Part shown: positions 34,112-42,811 of the stretch, in pieces | Numbering within the stretch: position 1 is the first letter of the stretch | Layout of the letters: every line of letters begins with the position of its first letter | DNA from: Actinotignum timonense | GTDB taxonomy: Bacteria; Actinomycetota; Actinomycetes; Actinomycetales; Actinomycetaceae | DNA: 64,000 nt | Direction: 5' to 3' | Assembly: GCF_030216305.1 (NCBI RefSeq) | Contig: NZ_JASOKT010000009.1 | Location: 1-64,000 of the forward strand | Translations under genes and position numbers: made by a program | The notes under the pieces: generated by a model | Databases searched by the model: none | Told to the model about the DNA's origin: nothing | What the model saw: only the letters and a program-made list of their open reading frames with translations

Positions 34112-35137
34112 ATGTCTAAGAAGCTTGTTCGGCACAGCACTGCTAAGTTTTTGGTGTTTACGACCAATGCGGCTAACAGCGTTGAAGTACGGTACGAAGA
34201 AAGTACCATCTGGCTTACCCAGAAGTTGATGGCACAATTGTTTGACGTCAACGTCCGAACCGTAAGCGAACACTTGCGAAATATTTTCCAATCGGGGGAG
34301 TTGTCGGATTCTGCAGTTATCCGGAAATTCCGGATAACTGCTACTGACGGAAAAAACTACCTCACACAGCACTACAACCTGGACGCAATTATCTCGGTTG
34401 GTTACCGGATCAATTCAATACGCGCCACTCAATTCCGGCAGTGGGCCACTGGCATCCTGCGTGATTTCACTTTACGTGGCTACGTGATTGACCGAGAACG
34501 TATGGAAACTGGCGACATTCTTGGCGAGGACTACTTTGAGCAACTCCTCCAAGAAGTGCGGGAAATCAGGCTCTCAGAGAGGCGTTTCTACCAGAAGATA
34601 ACCGACATCTATTCAACAGCTGTCGATTATGATGCCAAAGCGCCCACAACCCGGACTTTCTTCGCTACTGTCCAAAACAAGCTTCACTATGCTGTACACG
34701 GACACACCGCGGCGGAACTCATCACCGAGAGAGCCGATGCTAAGAAACCACATATGGGTTTAACTTCGTGGAAAAATTCGCCTGACGGTAAAGTGCTCGC
34801 GGGTGACGTGACCATCGGCAAAAACTACCTCACCAAGAACGAGCTTGATGATTTGGGGCGGTTGGTAGAAGCGTATTTAAACCTTGCAGAGTCACGCGCA
34901 CGCCGTCACATTGCCACTACTATGAACGACTGGGTACAGTTCCTCGACCAAGTTCTTACCCTCGATAGTCGTGAACTGCTGAACAATGCGGGAAAAATTT
35001 CAAAGAACCTTGCCGATGAACACGCACTAGAGGAGTTCTCCAAATATCGAGTGGTGCAGGATCTCACCTATGAATCAGATTTCGATAAGTTTGCTCTCCA
35101 AGCAGAACGGGTCAACGAGGATCACGGACAACCTTAG
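34112..35137 (+). CDS. rhuM: RhuM-family protein
   Basis: A 341-residue protein of the RhuM virulence family, first named in a Salmonella pathogenicity island and common on islands and next to restriction or toxin systems; its molecular role is unsettled. The N-terminal part carries the family blocks TIWLTQKLMAQLFDVNVRTVSEHL (HTH-like) and YNLDAIISVGYRINS, and the middle shows RQWATGILRDF. The start is chosen for AAAGAG upstream. It stands alone in lower-GC sequence than its neighbours, which suggests horizontal transfer. Confidence 0.85.
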   Translation: MSKKLVRHSTAKFLVFTTNAANSVEVRYEESTIWLTQKLMAQLFDVNVRTVSEHLRNIFQSGELSDSAVIRKFRITATDGKNYLTQHYNLDAIISVGYRINSIRATQFRQWATGILRDFTLRGYVIDRERMETGDILGEDYFEQLLQEVREIRLSERRFYQKITDIYSTAVDYDAKAPTTRTFFATVQNKLHYAVHGHTAAELITERADAKKPHMGLTSWKNSPDGKVLAGDVTIGKNYLTKNELDDLGRLVEAYLNLAESRARRHIATTMNDWVQFLDQVLTLDSRELLNNAGKISKNLADEHALEEFSKYRVVQDLTYESDFDKFALQAERVNEDHGQP

Positions 35138-35160
35138 ATAATTAATTTACGTTCGGGCAA

Positions 35161-35192
35161 GCTGCCGTCCAGAATTTGTTTCCAACGGCAGC
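35161..35192. terminator. Hairpin after rhuM
   Basis: GCTGCCGT/ACGGCAGC with a 16-nt loop lies between rhuM and the convergent isomerase gene. It could also end the long minus-strand operon. Confidence 0.5.
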
Positions 35193-35254
35193 CTACCCAA
35201 CGCAGGTACTCGCAAAGCATAGAAAGAGCCCCGCGACACCACACCTTCTTCTCG

Positions 35255-36001
35255 CTACTCGCGCACCGCTTCCGCAGCGAGTTCGAGGTTGCGAATATAT
35301 CCTTCCGCGGTCCATGCCGAACGGCCAATAAACAGGCCACCCACGCCCGGGATTCCCAGAATATCCTTGTTGTTATCGTGATTGACGGAGCCTCCATAGA
35401 GGATGGCCTCCACGCGATCCCCGTAACGCTCCGCGAGCGCGGCAAAGGTACGTACCAGGTCCTCGCGCCGCGGTGGGCGCCCATGTTCCCCAATTGCCCA
35501 GATCGGTTCGTAGGCGAGGAGCACGCGGGAAGTATCCGCTATCCCATCCAGGGCCGCATTAATCTGCGCGGTGATAAAGGGAAGGGTCTCCCCCGCCTCA
35601 AATACCTCAGCCGGCTCACCGAAGCACACCAGTGGGATAGCCCCGTGGCGCAGCGCAGCTTTGATCTTGAGGTTAACAGTCTCGTCCGTTTCCCCGAAGT
35701 ACTCACGCCGCTCAGAATGCCCCATCTCAATCAGGGTGGCCCCGGCATCGATTGCCTGAGGGATCGATACTTCCCCGGTCCACGCCCCGGCATCTTCCCA
35801 GGCCGCATTCTGCGCACCCACCAGGATTCTGGTTCCCTCAAGCTCGCTAGCTGCCACATCAATGGCAGTAAACGAAGGAATAATAAAAGGCTGGATATCA
35901 CCTAGGCTGGCCACATCAAGGCCGGCGAGTGCGCGAGCATAGTCCCGTGCGAAAGCGCGGGTGCCGTTCATTTTCCAGCTAGTTCCAACCCAAAGCATCA
36001 T
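35255..36001 (-). CDS. TpiA-like tetrulose-phosphate isomerase
   Basis: A 248-residue triosephosphate-isomerase-fold enzyme with catalytic K10, H95 and E165 intact (GTSWKMN, MGHSERR, AYEPIWAIG). It overlaps the RpiB-like gene by 4 bp and closes an operon that also has a DhaK-DhaL kinase. In known erythritol/L-erythrulose pathways a TpiA paralog (EryH/LerI) converts L-erythrulose 1-phosphate to D-erythrulose 4-phosphate, which is the most likely role here. A housekeeping tpiA is normally found with gap-pgk, not in this context. Confidence 0.82.
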   Translation of the reverse strand: MMLWVGTSWKMNGTRAFARDYARALAGLDVASLGDIQPFIIPSFTAIDVAASELEGTRILVGAQNAAWEDAGAWTGEVSIPQAIDAGATLIEMGHSERREYFGETDETVNLKIKAALRHGAIPLVCFGEPAEVFEAGETLPFITAQINAALDGIADTSRVLLAYEPIWAIGEHGRPPRREDLVRTFAALAERYGDRVEAILYGGSVNHDNNKDILGIPGVGGLFIGRSAWTAEGYIRNLELAAEAVRE

Positions 36002-36462
36002 TCCTCCAGTGAACCGTCATAGGCGCAAATGGCATCCACATTGGCCTTGGAATGCGAGCTCGGGTCGAATTCATAATTGAAAAATTCTTTGGCCAGTCGT
36101 CGCGCGAGTTCCGCACCGATAACCCGCTGCCCCAGGCACAGCACCTGGGCGTTATTGGAGAGCACCAGGCGTTCCACCGAATAGGAGTCATGCGCGGTCG
36201 AGGCGCGAATGCCTTTCACCTTATTAGCGGACATAGCCACGCCCATTCCGGTCCCGCATACGAAAATACCACGGTCAGCCTCGCCGCGCGCAATCATTTC
36301 CGCACCCGCGGTAGCGAGGTTCGGATAAAGCGCAGATTCGCCTTCCTTGAGACCCAGGTCGATCACTTCGTCGATGCGCTCATCCTTCTCCAGATCAGCC
36401 TTGATGAGGTCCTTGTATCCGTACCCGGCCGAATCACCGAGCACCACCACACGAAATCCCAT
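35998..36462 (-). CDS. RpiB/LacAB-like isomerase
   Basis: A 154-residue ribose-5-phosphate isomerase B family enzyme. It has the N-terminal GDSAGYGYK loop, catalytic Cys69 in FVCGTGMGVAMSANK, and the typical ARLSVERL-like phosphate segment (HDSYSVERLVLSNNAQV). The start is set at the ATG following AAAGGAGAAAAC. Paired with a TpiA paralog, it is predicted to convert D-erythrulose 4-phosphate to D-erythrose 4-phosphate (EryI/DerI role), feeding the pentose phosphate pathway. Confidence 0.85.
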   Translation of the reverse strand: MGFRVVVLGDSAGYGYKDLIKADLEKDERIDEVIDLGLKEGESALYPNLATAGAEMIARGEADRGIFVCGTGMGVAMSANKVKGIRASTAHDSYSVERLVLSNNAQVLCLGQRVIGAELARRLAKEFFNYEFDPSSHSKANVDAICAYDGSLEE

Positions 36463-36567
36463 GTTTTCTCCTTTGTTTTCTTTTCTAGCCACGTATATAC
36501 GGGTTGGTACATTCTTACGAGCCACGCCACATTGAGGTAACAACCGCTCACCGCTATTCCACCACAC

Positions 36568-36632
36568 GAACCGCGCAAAAAGCCACATTTTAGCGTCTTG
36601 CCATCACTTTATCCTATCTTTTTGCGCGGTTC
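36568..36632. other. Intercistronic 15-bp hairpin
   Basis: GAACCGCGCAAAAAG and CTTTTTGCGCGGTTC form a perfect 15-bp inverted repeat with a 35-nt loop, between the kinase stop and the rpiB-like start. It could be an attenuator, processing site or mRNA stabiliser. Confidence 0.7.
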
Positions 36633-36645
36633 ATGCAGATTGATA

Positions 36646-38358
36646 TCAGAGCGCCTCCGCTGCCGCGGCCATGAGGAGGGCGAAAGACACCGCGCCCGGA
36701 TCCGGGTGACCGAGTGACGCATCGCCGTGTGTCTTGGCCCTGCCCTTGCGTGCAGCCAGCTCCGAAGTAGCTTCGGCGGCCTGACGGGCTACTTCGGCCG
36801 CGCGCGTCCAGGCGTCCTTGAGCCCCACGCCTTCGGCAAGCTCCTTTTCCAGTGCATCGGCAAAAGGTTCGGTTGCGTCCACCATCGTTTTATCTCCGAC
36901 GACGGCACCACCGTCGCGCGCCACATTTCGCGCCGCATCAACGACGGCCGCGCCCAATATTTCGGCCGAAACCGCTCCTCCATCGTCAAGATGGCTGGCA
37001 GCTTGGCAGATGGCATCTCCCCAGAGTGCACCCGAGGTACCACCCGCGCCTTCGGACCATGCTTTGCCAGCCGAGTCCACCAGGCTCGCAGCTCCCGCCT
37101 TGGCGGAGAAGGCCCGGCGGACCGCATCGCGTGCAGCTACCGAGCCGAGGGTCATGCCTTGACCGTGATCACCGTCCCCAGCGATGGAATCCAGCTTGCC
37201 CAGATCCGCTTCCGCCGCGATAGCAGCATCGGCAAAAGCGGTGAAGACGACGGCGATGCGTTCCGCCTGCGCTGCCGATTCGGGCGTGCCGGCACTGAGT
37301 TCCACCGCGTGCGCTTCCGCAACGGGGCGTTCGCGGCGTTGCTGGTTCTCCACGTTTCCAGTACGGAAAGCGGGGGTATCCGCACCGGACAGCCAGAACT
37401 TCTCCAGTTCCTCATCGAGAAAAGCAACGGTGAGAGAAACACCGGCCATATCGAGTGAGGTCACCTGTTCACCTACGACCGGCGCCACGACCTCCAGGCC
37501 ACGTTCGGCCAGGATGCTAGAGACTGCGTGGTAGAGCACGAACATTTCTTCGTACTTCACTCCGCCCAGCCCGTTAACGATCACCGTCACGCGCCCGCTG
37601 TAGCCGCCCTCGCGGCGCTCGGGTTCTTCGGCAAGAACACCGTCAACCAGAAGGGTTGCCAGTTCATCCGCGGTGGCATGTTCGTGTTCGGAGATCCCGG
37701 GCTCACCGTGAATCCCAAGCCCGAGAGCGAATTTTCCATCAGGCACGGTGAAGAGCGGATCGCCCGATCCCGGGAGGGTGCAGCCGGTGAAAGCGACCCC
37801 GAGGGTACGGGTGGAATCATTGGCGTGCCAGCCAATGCGTTCGGCTTCGTCCAGGTTGTACCCGGCGGCGATTGCCCCGCCGGTTACTTTCACGACGAAA
37901 AGGTCACCCGCAATACCCCGGCGCTCACGGTGTTTTTCCGGGATCCCCGATGCGACGTCGTCAGAAATCTGTACTTCGCGCACATCCAGACCGTCCGCAC
38001 GCATAATACTGGCGGCTTTCCCAAAGTGGAGAACGTCCCCGGCGTAATTGCCGTACATGAGGAGCACGCCACCGCCGTTATCAGCAGCTTGGGATACCGC
38101 GGTGACTTGGGACTGCGAGGGGGAAGCGAAAATATTCCCACATACGCAACCGTGCGCCATACCTGGGCCGACCCAGCCAGGGAAGGCCGGGTAGTGCCCC
38201 GAACCACCCCCAATGACCAGCGCCACTTCGCCCTCCGGGGAGGTAGTAGACCGTACGACGCCGCCGTGCACCGCCTCCACGTACCGCTCATTAGCGGCGA
38301 TGAAACCCGCGAGGGCTTCAGCGGGGAATTGTTTAGGATCGTTGTAGATAAACGTCAT
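36646..38358 (-). CDS. Fused DhaK-DhaL ketose kinase (L-erythrulose kinase-like)
   Basis: A 570-residue ATP-dependent dihydroxyacetone-kinase-family protein. The DhaK domain (1-330) binds ketose covalently through H217 (GLGIHGEPG), and GGGSGHYPAF lies at 50-59. The DhaL ATPase domain (about 375-570) carries the Mg-binding IAGDGDHGQGM, GGTSGALWG and SLGHPDPGA. Fused DhaKL enzymes beside TpiA/RpiB paralogs are known L- or D-erythrulose kinases (LerK/DerK). Plain dihydroxyacetone or glyceraldehyde is an alternative substrate. It is separated by 2 bp from the upstream transporter. Confidence 0.87.
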   Translation of the reverse strand: MTFIYNDPKQFPAEALAGFIAANERYVEAVHGGVVRSTTSPEGEVALVIGGGSGHYPAFPGWVGPGMAHGCVCGNIFASPSQSQVTAVSQAADNGGGVLLMYGNYAGDVLHFGKAASIMRADGLDVREVQISDDVASGIPEKHRERRGIAGDLFVVKVTGGAIAAGYNLDEAERIGWHANDSTRTLGVAFTGCTLPGSGDPLFTVPDGKFALGLGIHGEPGISEHEHATADELATLLVDGVLAEEPERREGGYSGRVTVIVNGLGGVKYEEMFVLYHAVSSILAERGLEVVAPVVGEQVTSLDMAGVSLTVAFLDEELEKFWLSGADTPAFRTGNVENQQRRERPVAEAHAVELSAGTPESAAQAERIAVVFTAFADAAIAAEADLGKLDSIAGDGDHGQGMTLGSVAARDAVRRAFSAKAGAASLVDSAGKAWSEGAGGTSGALWGDAICQAASHLDDGGAVSAEILGAAVVDAARNVARDGGAVVGDKTMVDATEPFADALEKELAEGVGLKDAWTRAAEVARQAAEATSELAARKGRAKTHGDASLGHPDPGAVSFALLMAAAAEAL

Positions 38359-38360
38359 TG

Positions 38361-39680
38361 TTACTCCATTGGTTGATCTGCGAGGATTGCACTCTGGCGG
38401 GCACGATCCTCAGCGATTTTGGCTCGCACCGCACCGGACAGGCCGAAAGCCATAATCCCGGCAACGGCGACCGATACCCCGAAGAACACCGTGGTAGCGA
38501 ACATATTTCCGTTCGTGAGGTCTTGCAGCCATCCGCCGAGGTACGGGCCGAGCATCCCGCCGAGGTTCCCGATACCGTTAATGATACCGAAGCCGGCACC
38601 CACCGCCGCAGGGGGCAGCAGCAGGGAGTTGATCGTCCAGTACGGAGCGAAGAAGGAGAGCTGGCAGGCGGTTGCCGCCGCGAGGGCGATCACCACCAGC
38701 CATCGCTGGTCCGCCGTCACGAAAGAGGAAAGCGCCAGGATAATGCCGCCAAGGATGAGCGGAATACCCACGCGGGTGCAATAGCGCTGATCTCGGTCCG
38801 CGCCCTTCCCGTTGAACCAAATAGCGATACCAGCGCAAACGGGCGGGATCGCGGAAACTAGACCCACCGTAAGAGAACCGTGGAAAGACTGCTTGAGGAG
38901 GGTGGGAAGCCAAATCTGGAGCCCGTAGAAGCCCAGCCACACAAACATCCCCAGGAAGGCCAGGTACCAGGTGAAGGGATTACGCACCGCGAGGCGCCAA
39001 TCCGATTCCACCGGCTTTTCGTTACCATCAATGATTTGCAGGGCGCGGATCTCGTCCTTTTCATCCTGGTCAATCCACCGGGCGGTATCCGGATTATCGG
39101 CCGCGAAATACCACCACAGCCCCACGCCGATGACCAGCGGCAGCGCACCCTGAATAATGAAGAGTTCGCGCCAGTTCCCGTACATGAGGATAAGGCCGGC
39201 GAAGGGGCCTGTGATGATCGTGGCGATGGGATTGTGCATGATGAACAGCGAGAAGGCCCGCCCGCGTTCCGCCTTGGAGAACCACCTCGAAATGAGAACC
39301 ATGAGTGCTGGCTGCACCCCACCCTCGAATACCCCGAGCGTGAAACGAGCGATAAGTAGCTGCGTATACGAGTGGACGAAACCAGCGAGAATCGCACAGA
39401 CTCCCCACCCGATCATGAGCACAAAGACAACTTTCCGGGCACTCCACTTCTGCGCTAGGTAGCCGCCCGGGACCTGGAGTACGAGGTACCCTATGAAGAA
39501 GATTCCCGCGGCAAATCCGGCCTGGGAAGCATCCATATTGAGACTTTCTCGGATGCCTTCCATGCCGAAGCCAATATTGACACGGTCAATATACGCGATG
39601 ATGTAGATCGTGATAATAACGGGAATGAGAATTTTCCAGCGGCGCCGCGCTGACGTGGGAACGTGGACCGGGGTTGTCAT
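38361..39680 (-). CDS. MFS transporter, anion:cation symporter type
   Basis: A 439-residue, 12-TM member of the same broad MFS class as the one at 14554. IYIIAYIDRVNIGFGMEGI in TM1, VLQVPGGYLAQKW and GVFEGGVQPALMVLISRWF are characteristic. It is embedded without gap between a cyclase-family hydrolase and the ketose kinase, so it imports a sugar acid or uncharged analogue of this pathway. It is one of two MFS genes, plus a tripartite carrier, in the operon. Confidence 0.87.
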   Translation of the reverse strand: MTTPVHVPTSARRRWKILIPVIITIYIIAYIDRVNIGFGMEGIRESLNMDASQAGFAAGIFFIGYLVLQVPGGYLAQKWSARKVVFVLMIGWGVCAILAGFVHSYTQLLIARFTLGVFEGGVQPALMVLISRWFSKAERGRAFSLFIMHNPIATIITGPFAGLILMYGNWRELFIIQGALPLVIGVGLWWYFAADNPDTARWIDQDEKDEIRALQIIDGNEKPVESDWRLAVRNPFTWYLAFLGMFVWLGFYGLQIWLPTLLKQSFHGSLTVGLVSAIPPVCAGIAIWFNGKGADRDQRYCTRVGIPLILGGIILALSSFVTADQRWLVVIALAAATACQLSFFAPYWTINSLLLPPAAVGAGFGIINGIGNLGGMLGPYLGGWLQDLTNGNMFATTVFFGVSVAVAGIMAFGLSGAVRAKIAEDRARQSAILADQPME

Positions 39681-40388
39681 TTATGCCTCCTCGGCGATTA
39701 CTTCGAGCGCATAGACGCGTGCGGGACCACCATCCGCGCCTTTGATTTTCAAGGGTGCAGCAAAGAAGAGGAAGCGTTCCTGGCTAAGTTGCTCCAGCCC
39801 GGCCAAGTATTCGATTTGCAGAATCCCTTTGGGAAGCAGCACGGTATGGCAGGCCCAGTCTTCAACGGGTTCATGGTGCTCAAAATCCGTGAGGTACGGT
39901 TCGCGGATCGCGCGGTCCTGCGGGAAATCAAAAGCAATTGCCTTGGCCTCAAGCTCGAGGAGGTATTCCGCACCGGACTTCGTGATCCACGGGGACCTGG
40001 TCCAGAATTCTGGCACGGTTGTGGGGTGGCGCAGTGCCTGGTTGCTGCGGATAAGTATGACGTCGCCGGCGCGTACCGCGCCCGCCCGCGCCTCAAGAAC
40101 TTCACGGGAAAGTGCAGCGTTACCACCCAAATCTGCGACGTCAATAAGACTTGCTTCCCCGCAGAAACGCTCGATGGGGAGCATCTCGATGGTTTCGAGG
40201 GCTCGATCAACATGCTGTGGCGCATCGCAATGGGAGAAATTATGGGCACCGTAATCTTTAAGAACAGTGGACCGGAAGGTAAATTCCGGTTTCGGGAGTT
40301 CCTTGAAAGCGAACTCCGGAGCAAAACGCCAATGCGGCTCAATAAGCATCGACAGGTCGACGACGCGGTAGTGATCGAAAAATCCCAT
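39681..40388 (-). CDS. Cyclase-family hydrolase (kynurenine formamidase-like)
   Basis: A 235-residue metal-dependent hydrolase of the PF04199 family. The metal signature HxxxHxDxPxH appears as HNFSHCDAPQHVD near residue 50. Members open lactam, amide or lactone bonds. The start is set at MGFFDHYRV, where homology begins; the longer frame overlaps the upstream gene. It directly follows a COG3618 lactonase-like gene by 10 bp. The two may act in sequence on a cyclic precursor of the sugar acid used by this operon. Confidence 0.8.
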   Translation of the reverse strand: MGFFDHYRVVDLSMLIEPHWRFAPEFAFKELPKPEFTFRSTVLKDYGAHNFSHCDAPQHVDRALETIEMLPIERFCGEASLIDVADLGGNAALSREVLEARAGAVRAGDVILIRSNQALRHPTTVPEFWTRSPWITKSGAEYLLELEAKAIAFDFPQDRAIREPYLTDFEHHEPVEDWACHTVLLPKGILQIEYLAGLEQLSQERFLFFAAPLKIKGADGGPARVYALEVIAEEA

Positions 40389-40398
40389 AGTAGTTGTC

Positions 40399-41367
40399 CT
40401 ATTTTTCTGCGTGCGCTGCCGTGCGCACGGCTTCCGATGTTGTGTTGAGCAGGTCTTGCGGGAGGCGGTAGATCCGCACCGCGTTCTCTGCGTAGGCGGC
40501 TCGTTGTTCCGCCTGGGACCATCCGCTCGTGATCTCGCGGAAGCCATTCCAGATGTCTGCGAAGCTTCCGGCAATGGAATCGACCGGGAAATTCGAGGCG
40601 AACATAATGCGTTCGGTTCCGAAAATCTCGGTGATTCTTTCCACGATGGGACGGTTATTTTCCACGGTCCAGGGCTGGTCTTTCAACCCGATCCCGGAAA
40701 TCTTGATGGAGACCTGCGGATATTGCGCCATGAAGTCCAGTGCGCGCACCCAGCCGGCGATCATATCCGGGTGGCGATCCGCGGGCAGCCCGGAGTGGTT
40801 AATGATGAGGGGAATATCCGGGTTCTGCTCCAGAACGGTTTTCGCCTCGGTCATATGCCACCAGGCCACCTGCAGGTCGAAACTAAATCCGACGGCGCGC
40901 AACGCTGCGTAACCCTTCTGCCACTGCGGATCGGTGAGCAGGCTCGGGTTGCTTTCTGCACTAACCGGAGAATCTGACTGCCCGGGCTTATTACGAACCC
41001 CGCGCACAATAGGAATCTCAGCTAGTTCTTCAAGGGTTCCCTGCACCTGCGGATCTTTGAGAATCGCATGCCCTACCCCGGCGTTGGGGAGGCCGAAGCG
41101 ATCCGCGATATTTTGGGTGTAGCGCATTTCGCCAACCGGATCATCGAGTTCCCATTCGGTTTCCATCGTTACCGAACCGACGAGGTTGAGATTAATACTC
41201 GCGGCTAAATCGGTGAGATCCGCCGGCACGAAATCAACTTTGATTGGATCGTAATTTCCGTAGCGGAAGGGGATATGCGCATCGGGGCGCAACCAGGGTT
41301 GGTAACCCAGATGCGGCTCCCAAAAGTGATGATGCGCGTCAATAACTGGACCTGTGTATAACTCCAT
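40399..41367 (-). CDS. COG3618 amidohydrolase (sugar lactonase-like)
   Basis: A 322-residue amidohydrolase_2 TIM barrel. It has VIDAHHHFWEPHLGYQPWL at the N-terminus, VRGVRNKPGQ, INHSGLP, and the final metal ligand Asp expected near FASNFPVDS. COG3618 includes L-fuconolactonase, L-rhamnono-lactonase and sulfomuconolactonase. The ATG follows AAGGAGG. Its position beside a cyclase-family hydrolase and two sugar-acid transporters favours a lactone as substrate. Confidence 0.85.
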   Translation of the reverse strand: MELYTGPVIDAHHHFWEPHLGYQPWLRPDAHIPFRYGNYDPIKVDFVPADLTDLAASINLNLVGSVTMETEWELDDPVGEMRYTQNIADRFGLPNAGVGHAILKDPQVQGTLEELAEIPIVRGVRNKPGQSDSPVSAESNPSLLTDPQWQKGYAALRAVGFSFDLQVAWWHMTEAKTVLEQNPDIPLIINHSGLPADRHPDMIAGWVRALDFMAQYPQVSIKISGIGLKDQPWTVENNRPIVERITEIFGTERIMFASNFPVDSIAGSFADIWNGFREITSGWSQAEQRAAYAENAVRIYRLPQDLLNTTSEAVRTAAHAEK

Positions 41368-41384
41368 TGTTTCCTCCTTGGTCC

Positions 41385-41437
41385 GGGTGCGGTGGTGCCA
41401 TTTCGGTGGCACATGCCGCAATGGCACCACCGCACCC
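41385..41437. other. Intercistronic 17-bp hairpin
   Basis: GGGTGCGGTGGTGCCAT pairs perfectly with ATGGCACCACCGCACCC around a 19-nt loop, between the MFS gene and the lactonase gene. No T-run follows it in the direction of transcription, so mRNA processing or protection is more likely than termination. Confidence 0.75.
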
Positions 41438-41462
41438 AAAAATTCGTCGCTACGAGGCGCGC

Positions 41463-42797
41463 TTAGGCGATAGGCCGCCGCTGCGCCAAGGGACGATTGA
41501 AATTAATGAGGGCAGAACCGATCATGTACAGTCCTGCCGCGCAGGCGAGGAAGACGAACGCTCCAGTAAAGGAGCCCCCGGCTGCCTTGATCGCGTAGCC
41601 CATGATGATGGGAGCAAGCGCACCGCCCAGGGATGAGGCCATGTTCATGACAGAACCAACCGTTCCCACCTGGCTCTTCGGGGCGAGCCAAGCCGGAATA
41701 GCCCAGTACAGCCCACCGAAGTTCGTGAAGAACACCGCGCCAGAGAGCAGGAAAAGTGCGGTCATTCCGGATGGTGCGAAGGGAATTGCCGCCACGCATA
41801 CCGCCATGCCGAGGGCGGAACCGACCAGTAATGCCTTCATGACCTTGTTGTAATCATTGAAGGTGCGCCGGCCCCAGTCCGCGAGCCACCCGGCTACCAG
41901 CTGGCCCACCACGCCCATCATGAACATGAAGAAGGTGCCCCAGCCTAGGCCGGCTAAATCGAAATCGCGGGCACGCGAGAGATAGGACGGGGTCCAGGAA
42001 ATGAGGCCCCACCATACTGTGGCCCAGCCAAGACGCCCGAACCAGAAGGCCCACCAGGAGGTGGAACGTGCATAGTCAACGATGCGCGGGAGCTTGGCCT
42101 TTTCTTCTGCGGTGAGTTCGGCCCCTTCCTGACCTACCTCACCTTCGCGGATGTGTTCGAGTTCTTCCGCGCTCACCCGTGGGTGTTCTTCCGGAGTGTC
42201 ACGCACCCAGATGTAGTAGATAATCGCAACGATCACCGTGATCCCGCCGGTTATATAGAAAGCCCAGCGCCAGGACCCGAAGAATCCAATTATTGCGGTG
42301 ACCATAATGCCACCCACAGCGGATCCGAAGGCCCCGGCCATATCCACGAAAGTGGCGCCGCGGGCACGTTCCCCGGAAGGCAACCAAGAAGAGTTGAGCT
42401 TGGAGCCCGAGGGCGCACACGGTGCTTCCAATGCACCGAGGAGCAAGCGGGATACCCCGAAGCCCAAGCCGGTGTGGATAAAACCAATAACCATCTGGGT
42501 TCCGCCCCAAAGTGCTCCGGCCGCACCGATAACGCGGCGTGGCCCGAATTTATCGAGGAGCCAACCACCCGGAACCTGGAAGATGAGGTAGGTCCAGAAG
42601 AAAGTAGAAAGAATCCATCCCTGCATATCCTCATCGATGCCCAGTTCCTTATCGATAAAGGGCAGGGCGATGGACAGGGTGGTGCGGTCAATGTAGTTGA
42701 GCAGAATAATGAGCCACAAAATCATGAAGACTTCAATGCGAATCTTCGATTTTTTACCCTTGCGTGGGTGGCTCACTGCGTGCTTATTAACGGACAT
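41463..42797 (-). CDS. MFS transporter, anion:cation symporter type (second)
   Basis: A 444-residue, 12-TM transporter. LLNYIDRTTLSIALPFI in TM1, IFQVPGGWLLDKFGPRRV and LGALEAPCAPSGSKLNSSWLPSGERARG place it in the MFS sugar-acid/ACS class (hexuronate or glucarate transporter-like). A basic N-terminus (HPRKGKKSK) precedes TM1. It follows the pdxA-like gene by 14 bp and belongs to the same operon. Confidence 0.87.
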   Translation of the reverse strand: MSVNKHAVSHPRKGKKSKIRIEVFMILWLIILLNYIDRTTLSIALPFIDKELGIDEDMQGWILSTFFWTYLIFQVPGGWLLDKFGPRRVIGAAGALWGGTQMVIGFIHTGLGFGVSRLLLGALEAPCAPSGSKLNSSWLPSGERARGATFVDMAGAFGSAVGGIMVTAIIGFFGSWRWAFYITGGITVIVAIIYYIWVRDTPEEHPRVSAEELEHIREGEVGQEGAELTAEEKAKLPRIVDYARSTSWWAFWFGRLGWATVWWGLISWTPSYLSRARDFDLAGLGWGTFFMFMMGVVGQLVAGWLADWGRRTFNDYNKVMKALLVGSALGMAVCVAAIPFAPSGMTALFLLSGAVFFTNFGGLYWAIPAWLAPKSQVGTVGSVMNMASSLGGALAPIIMGYAIKAAGGSFTGAFVFLACAAGLYMIGSALINFNRPLAQRRPIA

Positions 42798-42811
42798 GGT
42801 GAACCGGCTTT

